64,000 nt of DNA from Variovorax sp. OV329. Lineage in GTDB: Bacteria > Pseudomonadota > Gammaproteobacteria > Burkholderiales > Burkholderiaceae_C. Below the pieces are notes generated by a model that worked only from the letters and a program-made list of their open reading frames with translations, did no database searches and was not told where the DNA came from. Position 1 is the first letter of the stretch. Each line of letters starts with the position of its first letter. The stretch covers positions 372,001 to 436,000 of the forward strand of contig NZ_FOUG01000004.1 of assembly GCF_900114785.1 (NCBI RefSeq). The letters run 5' to 3'. A program made the translations under genes and the position numbers. Below, one piece after another: positions 34,715-43,088 of this stretch.

Positions 34715-35983
34715 ATGTACGACATCGACGCCACCCACGACCCCGAGCTCAAGAGCTGGGTTGCCTCCGCCAACGAGACCGGCGCGGAATTCCCCATCCA
34801 GAACCTGCCCTTCGGGCGTTTCCGTCCGGCCGGCAGCAACGGCGGCTGGCGCATCGGCGTGGCCATCGGCGACCAGGTGCTGGACCTGCGCGTGGCCGGC
34901 GTGATCGACACCGACGACATGAACGCCCTGATGGCGGCGAAGCCCGAGGAGCGCCAGGCCCTGCGCCGTCGCATCTCCGAAGGCCTGCGTGAAGGCAGCG
35001 GCGACAAGGCTGCCTGGTCCGAGGCGCTGCTGGCGCAGGCCCAGTGCGAGTTCACCGTGCCCTGCAAGGTCGGCGACTACACCGACTTCTACACCGGCAT
35101 CCACCACGCCACCACCATCGGCAAGCTCTTCCGCCCCGACCAGCCGCTGATGCCCAACTACAAATGGGTGCCCATCGGCTACCACGGCCGCGCCAGCTCC
35201 ATCGTGGTGAGCGGCCAGGACTTCAAGCGCCCCAAGGGCCAGACCAAGGCGCCTGACGCAGCCGAGCCCAGCTACGGCCCCTGCAAGCGCCTGGACTACG
35301 AGCTGGAGCTGGCCTTCTACGTCGGCGCCGGCAACGCGCTGGGCGAGCCGGTGCCCATGGCCGAGGCCGAGTCGCACCTGTTCGGCGTGGGCCTGATCAA
35401 CGACTGGTCGGCGCGCGACATCCAGGCCTGGGAATACCAGCCGCTGGGCCCCTTCCTGTCGAAGAATTTCGCCTCCACCGTGTCGCCCTGGATCGTGACC
35501 ATGGAAGCGCTCGCTCCCTTCCGTTCCGCTTTCACGCGCGCCGAAGGTGATCCGCAGCCGCTGCCCTACCTCGACTCGCCCGGCAACCGCGAGCGCGGCC
35601 AGCTGGACATCACGGTCGAGGTGCTGCTGCAGACCGCGAAGATGCGCGAAGCAGGCACGGCCCCGCATCGGCTGACCAAGGGCAGCGTCGCCGAGGCGGC
35701 CTACTGGACCGCCGCGCAGCTGGTGGCGCACCACACGGTGAACGGTTGCAACCTGCAGCCGGGCGACCTGCTGGGCTCGGGCACGCTGTCGGGCCCCACG
35801 CCGGATGCCTGCGGCTCGCTGATCGAACTCACGCTGGGCGGCAAGCAGTCCATCGAATTGCCCAACGGCGAGAAGCGCACCTTCCTGGAAGACGGCGACA
35901 CGCTCATCCTGCGCGGCTGGTGCGAGCGCGACGGCGCGGTGCGCATCGGCTTCGGCGAAGCGCGCGGCACGGTTCGCGAATAA
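34715..35983 (+). CDS. fahA: fumarylacetoacetase
   Basis: Hydrolyses fumarylacetoacetate to fumarate and acetoacetate, the last step of the homogentisate pathway. 422 residues with an N-terminal SH3-like domain (FGRFRPAG region) and a C-terminal FAH domain: DFYTGIHHATTIGKLFRP, PIGYHGRASSIVVSG, LINDWSARDIQAWEYQPLGP. A maleylacetoacetate isomerase gene is not in the operon, so that step would rely on a gene elsewhere or a non-enzymatic reaction. Confidence 0.96.
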   Translation: MYDIDATHDPELKSWVASANETGAEFPIQNLPFGRFRPAGSNGGWRIGVAIGDQVLDLRVAGVIDTDDMNALMAAKPEERQALRRRISEGLREGSGDKAAWSEALLAQAQCEFTVPCKVGDYTDFYTGIHHATTIGKLFRPDQPLMPNYKWVPIGYHGRASSIVVSGQDFKRPKGQTKAPDAAEPSYGPCKRLDYELELAFYVGAGNALGEPVPMAEAESHLFGVGLINDWSARDIQAWEYQPLGPFLSKNFASTVSPWIVTMEALAPFRSAFTRAEGDPQPLPYLDSPGNRERGQLDITVEVLLQTAKMREAGTAPHRLTKGSVAEAAYWTAAQLVAHHTVNGCNLQPGDLLGSGTLSGPTPDACGSLIELTLGGKQSIELPNGEKRTFLEDGDTLILRGWCERDGAVRIGFGEARGTVRE

Positions 35984-36042
35984 GCCGCCCGATAGTCGCC
36001 GTCAGCGGGGCTAACCCTAGCTGGCTGCGACTTCCTTCACAC

Positions 36043-36129
36043 TATATAAAACTGGCGGCGAGCCTTTCGCAGCCGGCTTGTTGGTCAGTGCTCCTGCTGC
36101 GGTCAGAACAACCCCAAGACTTTGGTCAG
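36043..36129 (+). promoter_or_regulatory. promoter-like region with spaced GGTCAG repeats upstream of the exported hydrolase
   Basis: The fahA-hydrolase gap of 155 bases contains an AT-rich TATATAAAA from 36043 and three same-strand GGTCAG copies at 36083-36088, 36101-36106 and 36124-36129; the outer two are extended to TTGGTCAG. The last copy overlaps the ribosome-binding region of the next gene. They may be activator sites; there is no regulator gene beside them. Confidence 0.3.
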
Positions 36130-36138
36130 GAGACATCG

Positions 36139-38313
36139 ATGCAAGTTCGAGCGTTCGTGCGGCGCGCGCGCCGCCTGCTGCCGCTGGCCGCGCTGGTCGC
36201 GGTTCCCGCCCTGTCGCTGGCCGCAGGCGTCAGCGTGAAGATGGACTTCGACAGCCCGTCCACCAGCCCCTTCCCCAGCGACCGCTTCACGGTGCCGGAC
36301 TGGACGCAGAACACCTTCCGGCGCGTGAAGCTGCCCAAGCCGGACTGCGCGGTGCGCGTGTCCGACTGCCAGGACATCGACGTCATCAACACGCTGGACG
36401 GCTTCAACACCCAGCCGCGCATCACCGTCCCCTTCACCGGCGACATCGACCCGGCCACCGTCAACAGCGACACGCTGTACCTGCTGAACCTGGGCGACAC
36501 GCTCTCGGGCCGCGGCTTCGGGCAGGAGGTGGGCATCAACCAGGTGTCGTGGGACGTGGCGAGCAAGACGCTGGTGGCGGAATCGGACGAGCTGCTGCAG
36601 GAGCACACCCGCTACGTGCTGGTGATCACCAACGGCATCCGCGACGCACAGGGCAAGCGCATCGAGGGTGGCCGCTACGGCAACCTGGGCAAGGACAACG
36701 ACCGCGACCGCGATCGCGATCACGACCGTGACCGCGACACCATGGACTACCGCCGGCAGCTGCAGGAGGCCGACCGCTGGGTCCGCCCCGAGCGCAACGC
36801 CGTGGTGGGCCTGAGCCTGTTCACCACGCAGAGCATCAGCGCGGACCTGCGCAAGATCCGCGACCAGATCCGCCGCTCCAACCCCGCGCCGCTGAACTTC
36901 ATGATCGGCAACTCGGGCAGCGTGCGCGCGGTGTTCCCGGTGGCCGGCCTCACCGGCATCCAATGGAACCGCCAGACCGGCACGGCGCCGGCCTTCACGT
37001 CGTCCTTCGTGCCGACGCCGGCGCTGCAGGTGGTGCCGGGGGCCGTCGGCCGCGTGGCCTTCGCCACCTTCCGTTCGCCCGACTACATGAACGCGGAGCG
37101 GGTCATCCCCGCCACCGGCACCCTGCTCGGGCAGCCTTCGCCGCAAGGCAGCAACGACCTGCTGGTCGAGATCTTCCTGCCCAGCGGCGCGCGCCCGGCG
37201 GGCGGCTGGCCAGTGGCGCTCTTCGGCCACGGCTTCACCGACAGCATGTACGGCGCGCCGTGGACGGTGGCCTCGGTCTTCGCCTCGCGCGGCATCGCCA
37301 CCATGGCGATCAGCGTGGTGGGCCACGGCGGCGGCGCGCAGGGCACGCTCAACGTGCTGCCGACCGGGGGCGCGCCGGTGGTGCTGCCTTCGGGTGGCCG
37401 CGGCTTCGACCAGGACGGCAACGGCACCATCGATTCCACCGAGGGCGTGGGCGCGGTGGGCGCGCAGACCATCGTCTCCAGCCGCGACGGCCTGCGCCAG
37501 ACGGTGGTGGACCTGATGCAGCTGGTGCGCCAGATCCAGGCGGGCATCGACGTGGAGGGCGACGGTTCGGTGGACATCGACCGCAACCGCATCTACTACG
37601 CGGGCCAGTCCTTCGGCGGCATCTACGGCACCATCTTCCTGGGCGTGGAAGGCGCGGTGCGTGCCGGCGTGCCCAACGTGCCGGGTGGCTCCATCACCGA
37701 GGTGGCGCGCCTGGGCGCCTTCCGGCCGCTGACCGGCCTGGCGCTGGCCACGCGCCAGCCGCAGCTGCTGAACCTGCCGCCGACGCAGGCGCTGCCGATC
37801 CCGGTGAATTTCAACGAGAACATCCCGCTGCGCAATGTGCCGCCGCTGGTCAACAACGTGCCGGGCGCGGCCGCGATCCAGCTGGTGCTGGAGAACAACG
37901 AGTGGGTGCAGCAGACCGGCAACCCGGTGAGCTACGCGCCCTACATCCGCAAGCAGCCGCTGCCGGGAAACGTGGCCAAGCCGGTGATCCTGCAGTTCGC
38001 CAAGGGTGACCAGACGGTGCCCAACCCGACCACCACCGCGATCCTGCGGGCGGGGCAGCTGCAGGACCGGGCGCTGTTCTATCGCAACGACCTGGCCTTC
38101 GCGGCCAACGCAGGGATTCCGAAGAACCCGCACACCTTCCTGACCAACATCGGTGTCGCGGCGGCTGCGCCGCTGGCGGTGGCGGCGCAGACGCAGATTG
38201 CGCTGTTCTTCGCGACCGATGGCGCGACGGTGATCGACCCGGATGCAGCCGGCCCGCTGTTCGAGATGCCGGTCGTGCCGCCGCTGCCGGAGACGCTGAA
38301 CTTCCTGCCTTGA
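36139..38313 (+). CDS. large exported alpha/beta hydrolase (lipase-like)
   Basis: 724 residues with a basic start and a signal peptide (RRLLPLAALVAVPALSLAA). The N-terminal part has a beta-rich domain with an Ig-like RITVPFTGDIDPATVNSDTL strand pattern. A charged DRDRDRDHDRDRD insertion lies at about residues 193-205. The C-terminal half is an alpha/beta hydrolase: ALFGHGFTDSMYG, an EF-hand-like calcium loop DQDGNGTIDSTE, and the nucleophile elbow YYAGQSFGGIYG. Probably an extracellular or periplasmic lipase or esterase related to the virulence-factor lipase family. AGGAGA precedes the ATG; open frame upstream belongs to fahA sequence. Confidence 0.82.
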   Translation: MQVRAFVRRARRLLPLAALVAVPALSLAAGVSVKMDFDSPSTSPFPSDRFTVPDWTQNTFRRVKLPKPDCAVRVSDCQDIDVINTLDGFNTQPRITVPFTGDIDPATVNSDTLYLLNLGDTLSGRGFGQEVGINQVSWDVASKTLVAESDELLQEHTRYVLVITNGIRDAQGKRIEGGRYGNLGKDNDRDRDRDHDRDRDTMDYRRQLQEADRWVRPERNAVVGLSLFTTQSISADLRKIRDQIRRSNPAPLNFMIGNSGSVRAVFPVAGLTGIQWNRQTGTAPAFTSSFVPTPALQVVPGAVGRVAFATFRSPDYMNAERVIPATGTLLGQPSPQGSNDLLVEIFLPSGARPAGGWPVALFGHGFTDSMYGAPWTVASVFASRGIATMAISVVGHGGGAQGTLNVLPTGGAPVVLPSGGRGFDQDGNGTIDSTEGVGAVGAQTIVSSRDGLRQTVVDLMQLVRQIQAGIDVEGDGSVDIDRNRIYYAGQSFGGIYGTIFLGVEGAVRAGVPNVPGGSITEVARLGAFRPLTGLALATRQPQLLNLPPTQALPIPVNFNENIPLRNVPPLVNNVPGAAAIQLVLENNEWVQQTGNPVSYAPYIRKQPLPGNVAKPVILQFAKGDQTVPNPTTTAILRAGQLQDRALFYRNDLAFAANAGIPKNPHTFLTNIGVAAAAPLAVAAQTQIALFFATDGATVIDPDAAGPLFEMPVVPPLPETLNFLP

Positions 38314-39495
38314 TCAGGCCTGCTTGAGGAAGCGCTCGGCCAGCAGCACCCAGTAGGCTGCCCCGAGCGCGACGTTGTCGTCATTGAAGTCGTAGCCGGG
38401 GTTGTGCACCATGCAAGCGCCGGCACTGTCGCCGTCGCCGTTGCCGATCAGCAGGTAGCTGCCCGGCACCTTCTCCAGCATGAAGGCGAAGTCCTCGCTG
38501 CCGGTGAGCGGCGGGCCCTGCAGCGTGACGCGCTCGGCGCCCACCAGTTCCAGCGCCACCTCGCGCGCGAAGGCGGTTTCCTGCGGCGTGTTGACCAGCA
38601 CCGCGTAGCCCTTGCGCCAGTCGATCTCCGCCTCGCAGCCGAAGCTCTCGGCCTGCGCGGCGATGATGGCCTTGATCCGCTGCTCCAGCAGGGCGCGCAC
38701 ATCGCGGTCGAGCGCGCGCAGGCTGATCTCCAGCGTGGCGCTGGCCGGAATCACGTTGTTGGCCTTGCCCGCGTGGATGGCGCCTACCGTGACCACCGCC
38801 ATCTGCAGCGGATCGATGTTGCGCGAGACCACGCTCTGCAATGCCATCACGGTGCTGGCAGCGGCCACCACCGGGTCGGCGGTGCGGTGCGGCATGGCGC
38901 CGTGGCCGCCGACCCCGCGGATGGTGACGGTGGCGTAGTCCGACGAGGCCATGGCCGCGCCCTCGCGCAGCGAGAAGCGGCCCTGCGGGATGCCGGGCAT
39001 GTTGTGCATGGCGAAGACCGCTTCGCAGGGGTACTTGTCGAACAGGCCGTCGTCGATCATGCGCACGGCGCCGCCCCCGCCTTCCTCGGCCGGCTGGAAG
39101 ATCAGGTTGAGCGTGCCGGTGAAGCGCCCGCGCGTGGCCAGGTGGTGCGCGGCGGCCAGCAGCATGGCGGTGTGGCCGTCGTGGCCGCAGGCGTGCATCA
39201 CGCCATGGTGGCAGCTGGCATAGGGCAGGCCGGTGGCCTCGTCGATGGGCAGGGCGTCCATGTCGGCGCGGATGCCCAGGTGCCGCTTGCCGTCGCCGCG
39301 CACCAGGCGGCCCACCACGCCGGTGCCGCCCAGGCCGGTCTCCACCTGGTAGCCCCAGGCCTCGAGCTTCTGGGCCACCAGCGCCGCGGTGCGGTGCTCG
39401 CCGAAGGCCAGCTCGGGGTGGCGATGGATGTCGCGGCGGATGCCGATGAATTCCGCGGACTGCTGCTGCAGGTCTTCAAGCAGGGTGCTCATCAT
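38314..39495 (-). CDS. M20 family amidohydrolase (hippurate hydrolase-like)
   Basis: A 393-residue zinc amidohydrolase. Seen: DIHRHPELAFGEHRTAALV at the N-terminus, MHACGHDGHTAMLL with metal ligands, the PAEEGGGGAVRMIDDGLF Glu-Glu pair and GSEDFAFMLEKVPG near the C-terminus. Such enzymes cut N-acyl amino acids such as hippurate, releasing aromatic acids. It is transcribed with the downstream reading direction of the Bug receptor gene 11 bases upstream, so the two may form an import-and-cleave unit. Its stop codon shares TGATCA with the convergent hydrolase gene. Confidence 0.93.
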   Translation of the reverse strand: MMSTLLEDLQQQSAEFIGIRRDIHRHPELAFGEHRTAALVAQKLEAWGYQVETGLGGTGVVGRLVRGDGKRHLGIRADMDALPIDEATGLPYASCHHGVMHACGHDGHTAMLLAAAHHLATRGRFTGTLNLIFQPAEEGGGGAVRMIDDGLFDKYPCEAVFAMHNMPGIPQGRFSLREGAAMASSDYATVTIRGVGGHGAMPHRTADPVVAAASTVMALQSVVSRNIDPLQMAVVTVGAIHAGKANNVIPASATLEISLRALDRDVRALLEQRIKAIIAAQAESFGCEAEIDWRKGYAVLVNTPQETAFAREVALELVGAERVTLQGPPLTGSEDFAFMLEKVPGSYLLIGNGDGDSAGACMVHNPGYDFNDDNVALGAAYWVLLAERFLKQA

Positions 39496-39506
39496 TCGAT
39501 CGATGC

Positions 39507-40499
39507 CTATTGGGGTTGCAGGTTGATGGATCTCGCGATGTCACGGTAGCGGGCGGTCTCGTTCTCGAAGAACTTCTGCGCCTCTTCCAGCGACATGGGG
39601 GCCGATGCCAGCTGCGTCTGCGCAGCCAGTTGCGAGCGTACCCCAGGGTCCGCCAGCGTGGCGCCGATGGCCTTGTGCAGGCGCTGCACCGCTTCCTCGG
39701 GCGTCTTGCGGGGCACCATCAGGCCGCTCCAGGTCTTGTAGTCGAAGTCCTTGAGCTCCCTGGTCTCGCTCATCGCAGGCACGTTCTTCAGCAGCTCCGA
39801 GCGCTTCGCGCCCAGCTGGCCGATCACCTTCAGGCGCCCCTGCTCGGCCATGGTGCCCATGGCGGTGCTGTAGACCAGCACCGCGAAGTCGACCTGGCCG
39901 CCGGCGATGTCCTGCAGCAGCGGGGCGTTGCCCTTGTAGGGCGCGTGGTTGAGCTTGATGCCCGTCTGCAACTGCACCTTCTCCAGCAGCAGGTGGTAGA
40001 GCGAGCCGATGCCCACGCTGCCATAGTTCAGCGGCGCGGCCGGATTCTTGCGTGCCAGGGCGACGAGTTCGTCCACGCTGTTGGCCGGCAGGTCCTTGCG
40101 CGTGACGAAGACCATCACCGCCTCGGCCACCGGCGCCACCAGCCGGAAGTCCTCGGCCTTGAGCTTCACCGCCGCGTTGGCCAGCGGCGAGAGGATCACC
40201 TCGTTGGGCGAGCCCTGGAACAGGTAGTGACCGTCGGCCGGCGCGGCCAGCACCTTCTGGGCCGCGATGGCGCCGCTGGCGCCGCCCAGGTTCTCCACGA
40301 TCAGCGGCTGGCCCAGCTCCCGGCCCAGCGGCGTGGCGAAGATGCGCCCGATGGCATCGGAGGGACCGCCGGCCGGGTAGGGAACCATCAGGCTGACCGG
40401 CTTGGCGCCGGAGATCTGCTGGGCGGACGCCACGCCGGCCGCGGCCAGCAGGCCGCAGGCGAGAAGGGCGCGCCTGCGCAGGAACAAGGACTTCGTCAT
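39507..40499 (-). CDS. Bug family (TctC-type) periplasmic solute-binding protein
   Basis: 330 residues with a signal peptide (RRRALLACGLLAAAGVASAQ). The Bug hallmarks are VPYPAGGPSDAIGR near residue 40, VENLGGASGAIAA and YGSVGIGSLYHLL. Such receptors bind carboxylates or amides for tripartite TctABC-type uptake. No TctA/TctB membrane genes are here, as is common for Bug orphans in Burkholderiales. It is first in a two-gene unit with the M20 hydrolase and divergent from a LysR gene. Confidence 0.93.
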   Translation of the reverse strand: MTKSLFLRRRALLACGLLAAAGVASAQQISGAKPVSLMVPYPAGGPSDAIGRIFATPLGRELGQPLIVENLGGASGAIAAQKVLAAPADGHYLFQGSPNEVILSPLANAAVKLKAEDFRLVAPVAEAVMVFVTRKDLPANSVDELVALARKNPAAPLNYGSVGIGSLYHLLLEKVQLQTGIKLNHAPYKGNAPLLQDIAGGQVDFAVLVYSTAMGTMAEQGRLKVIGQLGAKRSELLKNVPAMSETRELKDFDYKTWSGLMVPRKTPEEAVQRLHKAIGATLADPGVRSQLAAQTQLASAPMSLEEAQKFFENETARYRDIARSINLQPQ

Positions 40500-40592
40500 G
40501 GGTCGGTCGCTTTCCGTGGGTTGTGAGCGCGCCGCATGGGTGAATAGGAAGTGGGCGCCGTTTCATCGTAGGAGCGGCCCAACAGGCCGTCC

Positions 40593-40612
40593 AATGCATT
40601 GTTCTATGCATT
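40593..40612. promoter_or_regulatory. LysR-type operator: AATGCAT inverted repeat
   Basis: AATGCAT (40593-40599) and its exact complement ATGCATT (40606-40612) are separated by 6 bases, between the divergent Bug and LysR genes. Size and position, 32-51 bases before the LysR start, suit a LysR-type recognition site that controls both genes. Confidence 0.65.
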
Positions 40613-40643
40613 AGCATGAGTCGAACTCATCCGAACCGACGCC

Positions 40644-41528
40644 ATGACCCTGGTGCAGATCCGCCACTTGATCTCGCTGGCCACCACCGGCTCCTTCAGC
40701 GCCTCGGCGCAGGCCATGCACCTGACGCAGCCCGCGCTCAGCCGCAGCATCCGCGCGCTGGAGGACGAACTGGGCGTGCCGCTGTTCGACCGCATCGGCC
40801 GGCGCAACGAGCTGACGCCCTTCGGCAGGCAGGTGCTGGAGCGTGCCCGGCAGCTGGCGCTGGATGCCGACGAACTTCACGACAGCGCACGCCTCATGGG
40901 CCAGGCCGAGGGCGGCGAGCTGCGCGTGGGCATGGGCTCGGGGCCGGGCGCCATGCTGATGACCCCACTGCTGATGCGCATGGCCGAGCGCCATGCCCGG
41001 GTGAAGGTGGTGGTGGCGCGCGGCCAGACCGATCTGCTGCTGCAGGCCCTTCGGGCGCGCACGCTGGACGCGCTGGTGGTGGACGCGCTCTCGCTCAAGC
41101 CCGCTCCCGACCTGAAGATGGACACGGTGCGCGAGATGCGCGGCGTGTTCATGTGCCGGCCCGGGCATCCGCTCGCGCGCAAGCGCAGCGGCGTGCGCTT
41201 TGCCGACGTGCAGCGCTATCCCATCGCCTCCACGCCGCTGAGCGACCAGGTCGCCGGCGCCCTCGTCGAAGCCTATGGGCCGCAGGCGCACCCGGATGCC
41301 TGCGTCACCCTGCAATGCGAGGAGCTGCAAAGCCTGGTGGACGTGGCCCGCCGAAGCGATGCCGTGCTGTTGGCCATCCGCGCCGCCGCGCCAGAGCTGG
41401 TCGAACTCGACATGCGCCCGGCCCTCAAGCGCGTGGCGCGCTTCGCGCTGGTCACGCTGGCGCGGCGCACCGAGGCGCCCTCGCTGCGCATCCTGCGCGC
41501 GCTGATGGACGAGCAGCTGCGCGATTGA
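40644..41528 (+). CDS. LysR family transcriptional regulator
   Basis: 294 residues with an N-terminal winged helix (LVQIRHLISLATTGSFSASA, LTQPALSRSIRALEDELGVP) and a periplasmic-binding-like effector domain (GELRVGMGSGPGAM). It is divergent from the Bug receptor/M20 amidohydrolase genes across a 144-base gap holding a perfect inverted repeat, so it probably controls uptake and hydrolysis of an acylated aromatic or amino acid. Convergent with the thioesterase gene, 6 bases apart. Confidence 0.93.
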   Translation: MTLVQIRHLISLATTGSFSASAQAMHLTQPALSRSIRALEDELGVPLFDRIGRRNELTPFGRQVLERARQLALDADELHDSARLMGQAEGGELRVGMGSGPGAMLMTPLLMRMAERHARVKVVVARGQTDLLLQALRARTLDALVVDALSLKPAPDLKMDTVREMRGVFMCRPGHPLARKRSGVRFADVQRYPIASTPLSDQVAGALVEAYGPQAHPDACVTLQCEELQSLVDVARRSDAVLLAIRAAAPELVELDMRPALKRVARFALVTLARRTEAPSLRILRALMDEQLRD

Positions 41529-41534
41529 AGCGTA

Positions 41535-41981
41535 CTAGGGAGAGTTCGATCGGCTGGCCGCGAGGTGGGCCCGCACCCGCTCGGCCAGCGCCATGGCGTG
41601 CGGCGTCTCCGGCGTGAAGGTGTCTACCGGCACCGGCTTGCCCTCGGCGTCGACCGCGACGAAGACGATCAGGCATTCGGTGGTCTTCTGCAGCTCGGCG
41701 CCGGACTTCATGTCGCCGCTGCGCACCTCCACCGAGATGTTCATGCTGGTGCTGCCGGTGAAGACCAGCCGGGCCTCCACTTCGACCAACTCGCCGATGT
41801 GGATCGGCCGGTGGAAGCGGATGCTGCCGATGAACACGGTGACGCAGTAGCGCTTGGACCAGCTGGTGGCGCAGGCGTAGCCGGCCTCGTCGATCCATTT
41901 CATGACGGTGCCGCCGTGCACCTTGCCGCCGAAGTTGACGGTGCTGGGCTCGGCCAGGAAGCGCAGGATGATGCTGGACAT
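41535..41981 (-). CDS. acyl-CoA thioesterase, YciA-type hotdog protein
   Basis: 148 residues with a single hotdog domain: VNFGGKVHGGTVMKWIDEAG gives the helix and the active-site Gly and Asp, then FIGSIRFHRPIHIGELVEVE and TECLIVFVAVDAEGKP. It would hydrolyse short or medium acyl-CoAs in the cytosol. The frame continues upstream to 42971, but MSSIILRFLAEPSTVNFGG is the family start. It lies 83 bases downstream of the LysR gene that controls the gentisate operon. Confidence 0.9.
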   Translation of the reverse strand: MSSIILRFLAEPSTVNFGGKVHGGTVMKWIDEAGYACATSWSKRYCVTVFIGSIRFHRPIHIGELVEVEARLVFTGSTSMNISVEVRSGDMKSGAELQKTTECLIVFVAVDAEGKPVPVDTFTPETPHAMALAERVRAHLAASRSNSP

Positions 41982-42064
41982 GGCGAAGAACTCCTCCGAA
42001 AGGCGGGCTGTGGTTTTTCCAGGGATTATGAGAGCGCCCCGGCGCCTGGGAACTATCAGATTTG

Positions 42065-42964
42065 TCAGCCACCGCCAAACAGCTGCGCCATCGTCCGGCG
42101 CAGCCACGCGTTGCCGGCGTCGGCATGGAAGCGCTCGTGCCAGTGCTGCTTGACGGCGTAGCTGGGCAGGGCGAAGGGCGGCTCCACCATCTTCACCGCC
42201 TCCTGCGTCGCCAGCACCTCGCCCAGCACGCGCGGCACGATCACCAGGAGCTCGGTGCGCGCCACGATCCGCGCCACGCCCAGGAAGCTCGAAAGGTGCG
42301 CCACCACCCGCCGCTCGATGCCCTGGCGGGCGATGGTCTTGTCCACGATGGCATGCCCCGTGCCCGACGAGCTGACCACCGCATGCGCCTCGGCCGAGAA
42401 GCGCTTGACCGTCATGCGTCCGCCGGTAATGCGCGGATGGTCCCTGGCCACCAGGCAGACGAAGTTCTGCTTGAACAAGGTCTGCTGATAGAAGCCGGCG
42501 TCCAGCTGCGGCATGAAGCCCACCGCCAGGTCCACCTCGCCATCCTCCAGCCGTCGCGCGCTGGCGGTGGAGACGATCTCGGTCTCGATGCGCACGCCCG
42601 GCGCGGCCTGCCGCAGGTGGCCCAGCAGGGCGGGCAGCAGCACCACCTCGCTGATGTCGGTCAGGCAGATGCGGAAGCTGCGCTGCGCCGTCGCCGGGTC
42701 GAAGGCCACGCGGCTGCCGCGGGCGATCTCCAGCTGGGCCAGCACCTCGCGCAGGGCGGGGTAGAGCTCCTGCGCCCGCGGCGTGGGCAGCATGCCCTGG
42801 GCGGTGCGGGTGAACAGGCGGTCGTCGAAATGCAGGCGCAGCTTGTTCAACGCCGTGCTGGCCGCCGACTGCGCCAGGCCCAGGCGCTCGGCTGCCTTGG
42901 AGACGCTGCCGCCCTGGTAGACCTCGTCGAATACATGGATCCAGTCCAGGTCCAGTCCGGCCAT
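42065..42964 (-). CDS. LysR family regulator of the gentisate operon
   Basis: 299 residues with a helix-turn-helix WIHVFDEVYQGGSVSKAAER and LAQSAASTALNKLRLHFDD, followed by an effector domain of the NahR/NodD-like kind (SFRICLTDISEVVLLPALLG). Regulators with RICLTDI are typical of aromatic catabolism. It is divergent from the gentisate dioxygenase gene across 124 bases and most likely responds to 3-hydroxybenzoate or gentisate. The longer open frame to 43099 enters that gap and is not used. Confidence 0.92.
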   Translation of the reverse strand: MAGLDLDWIHVFDEVYQGGSVSKAAERLGLAQSAASTALNKLRLHFDDRLFTRTAQGMLPTPRAQELYPALREVLAQLEIARGSRVAFDPATAQRSFRICLTDISEVVLLPALLGHLRQAAPGVRIETEIVSTASARRLEDGEVDLAVGFMPQLDAGFYQQTLFKQNFVCLVARDHPRITGGRMTVKRFSAEAHAVVSSSGTGHAIVDKTIARQGIERRVVAHLSSFLGVARIVARTELLVIVPRVLGEVLATQEAVKMVEPPFALPSYAVKQHWHERFHADAGNAWLRRTMAQLFGGG

Positions 42965-43088
42965 GGCGCACTCCTTCTGCTTGGGAATGCCATTATCCGA
43001 AAACGAGATTTGGCTTATTGGACAACTCGTCTTGAGGAAATAGTGGGGGAGGCGAACAATCCGCCCAACCCCGCCAAGGAGACACGCC

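Noticed and set aside
32998..35067. A 689-codon minus-strand frame opposite DUF2783, hmgA and the start of fahA
   Set aside because: It is antisense to known pathway genes and shows only shadow composition.
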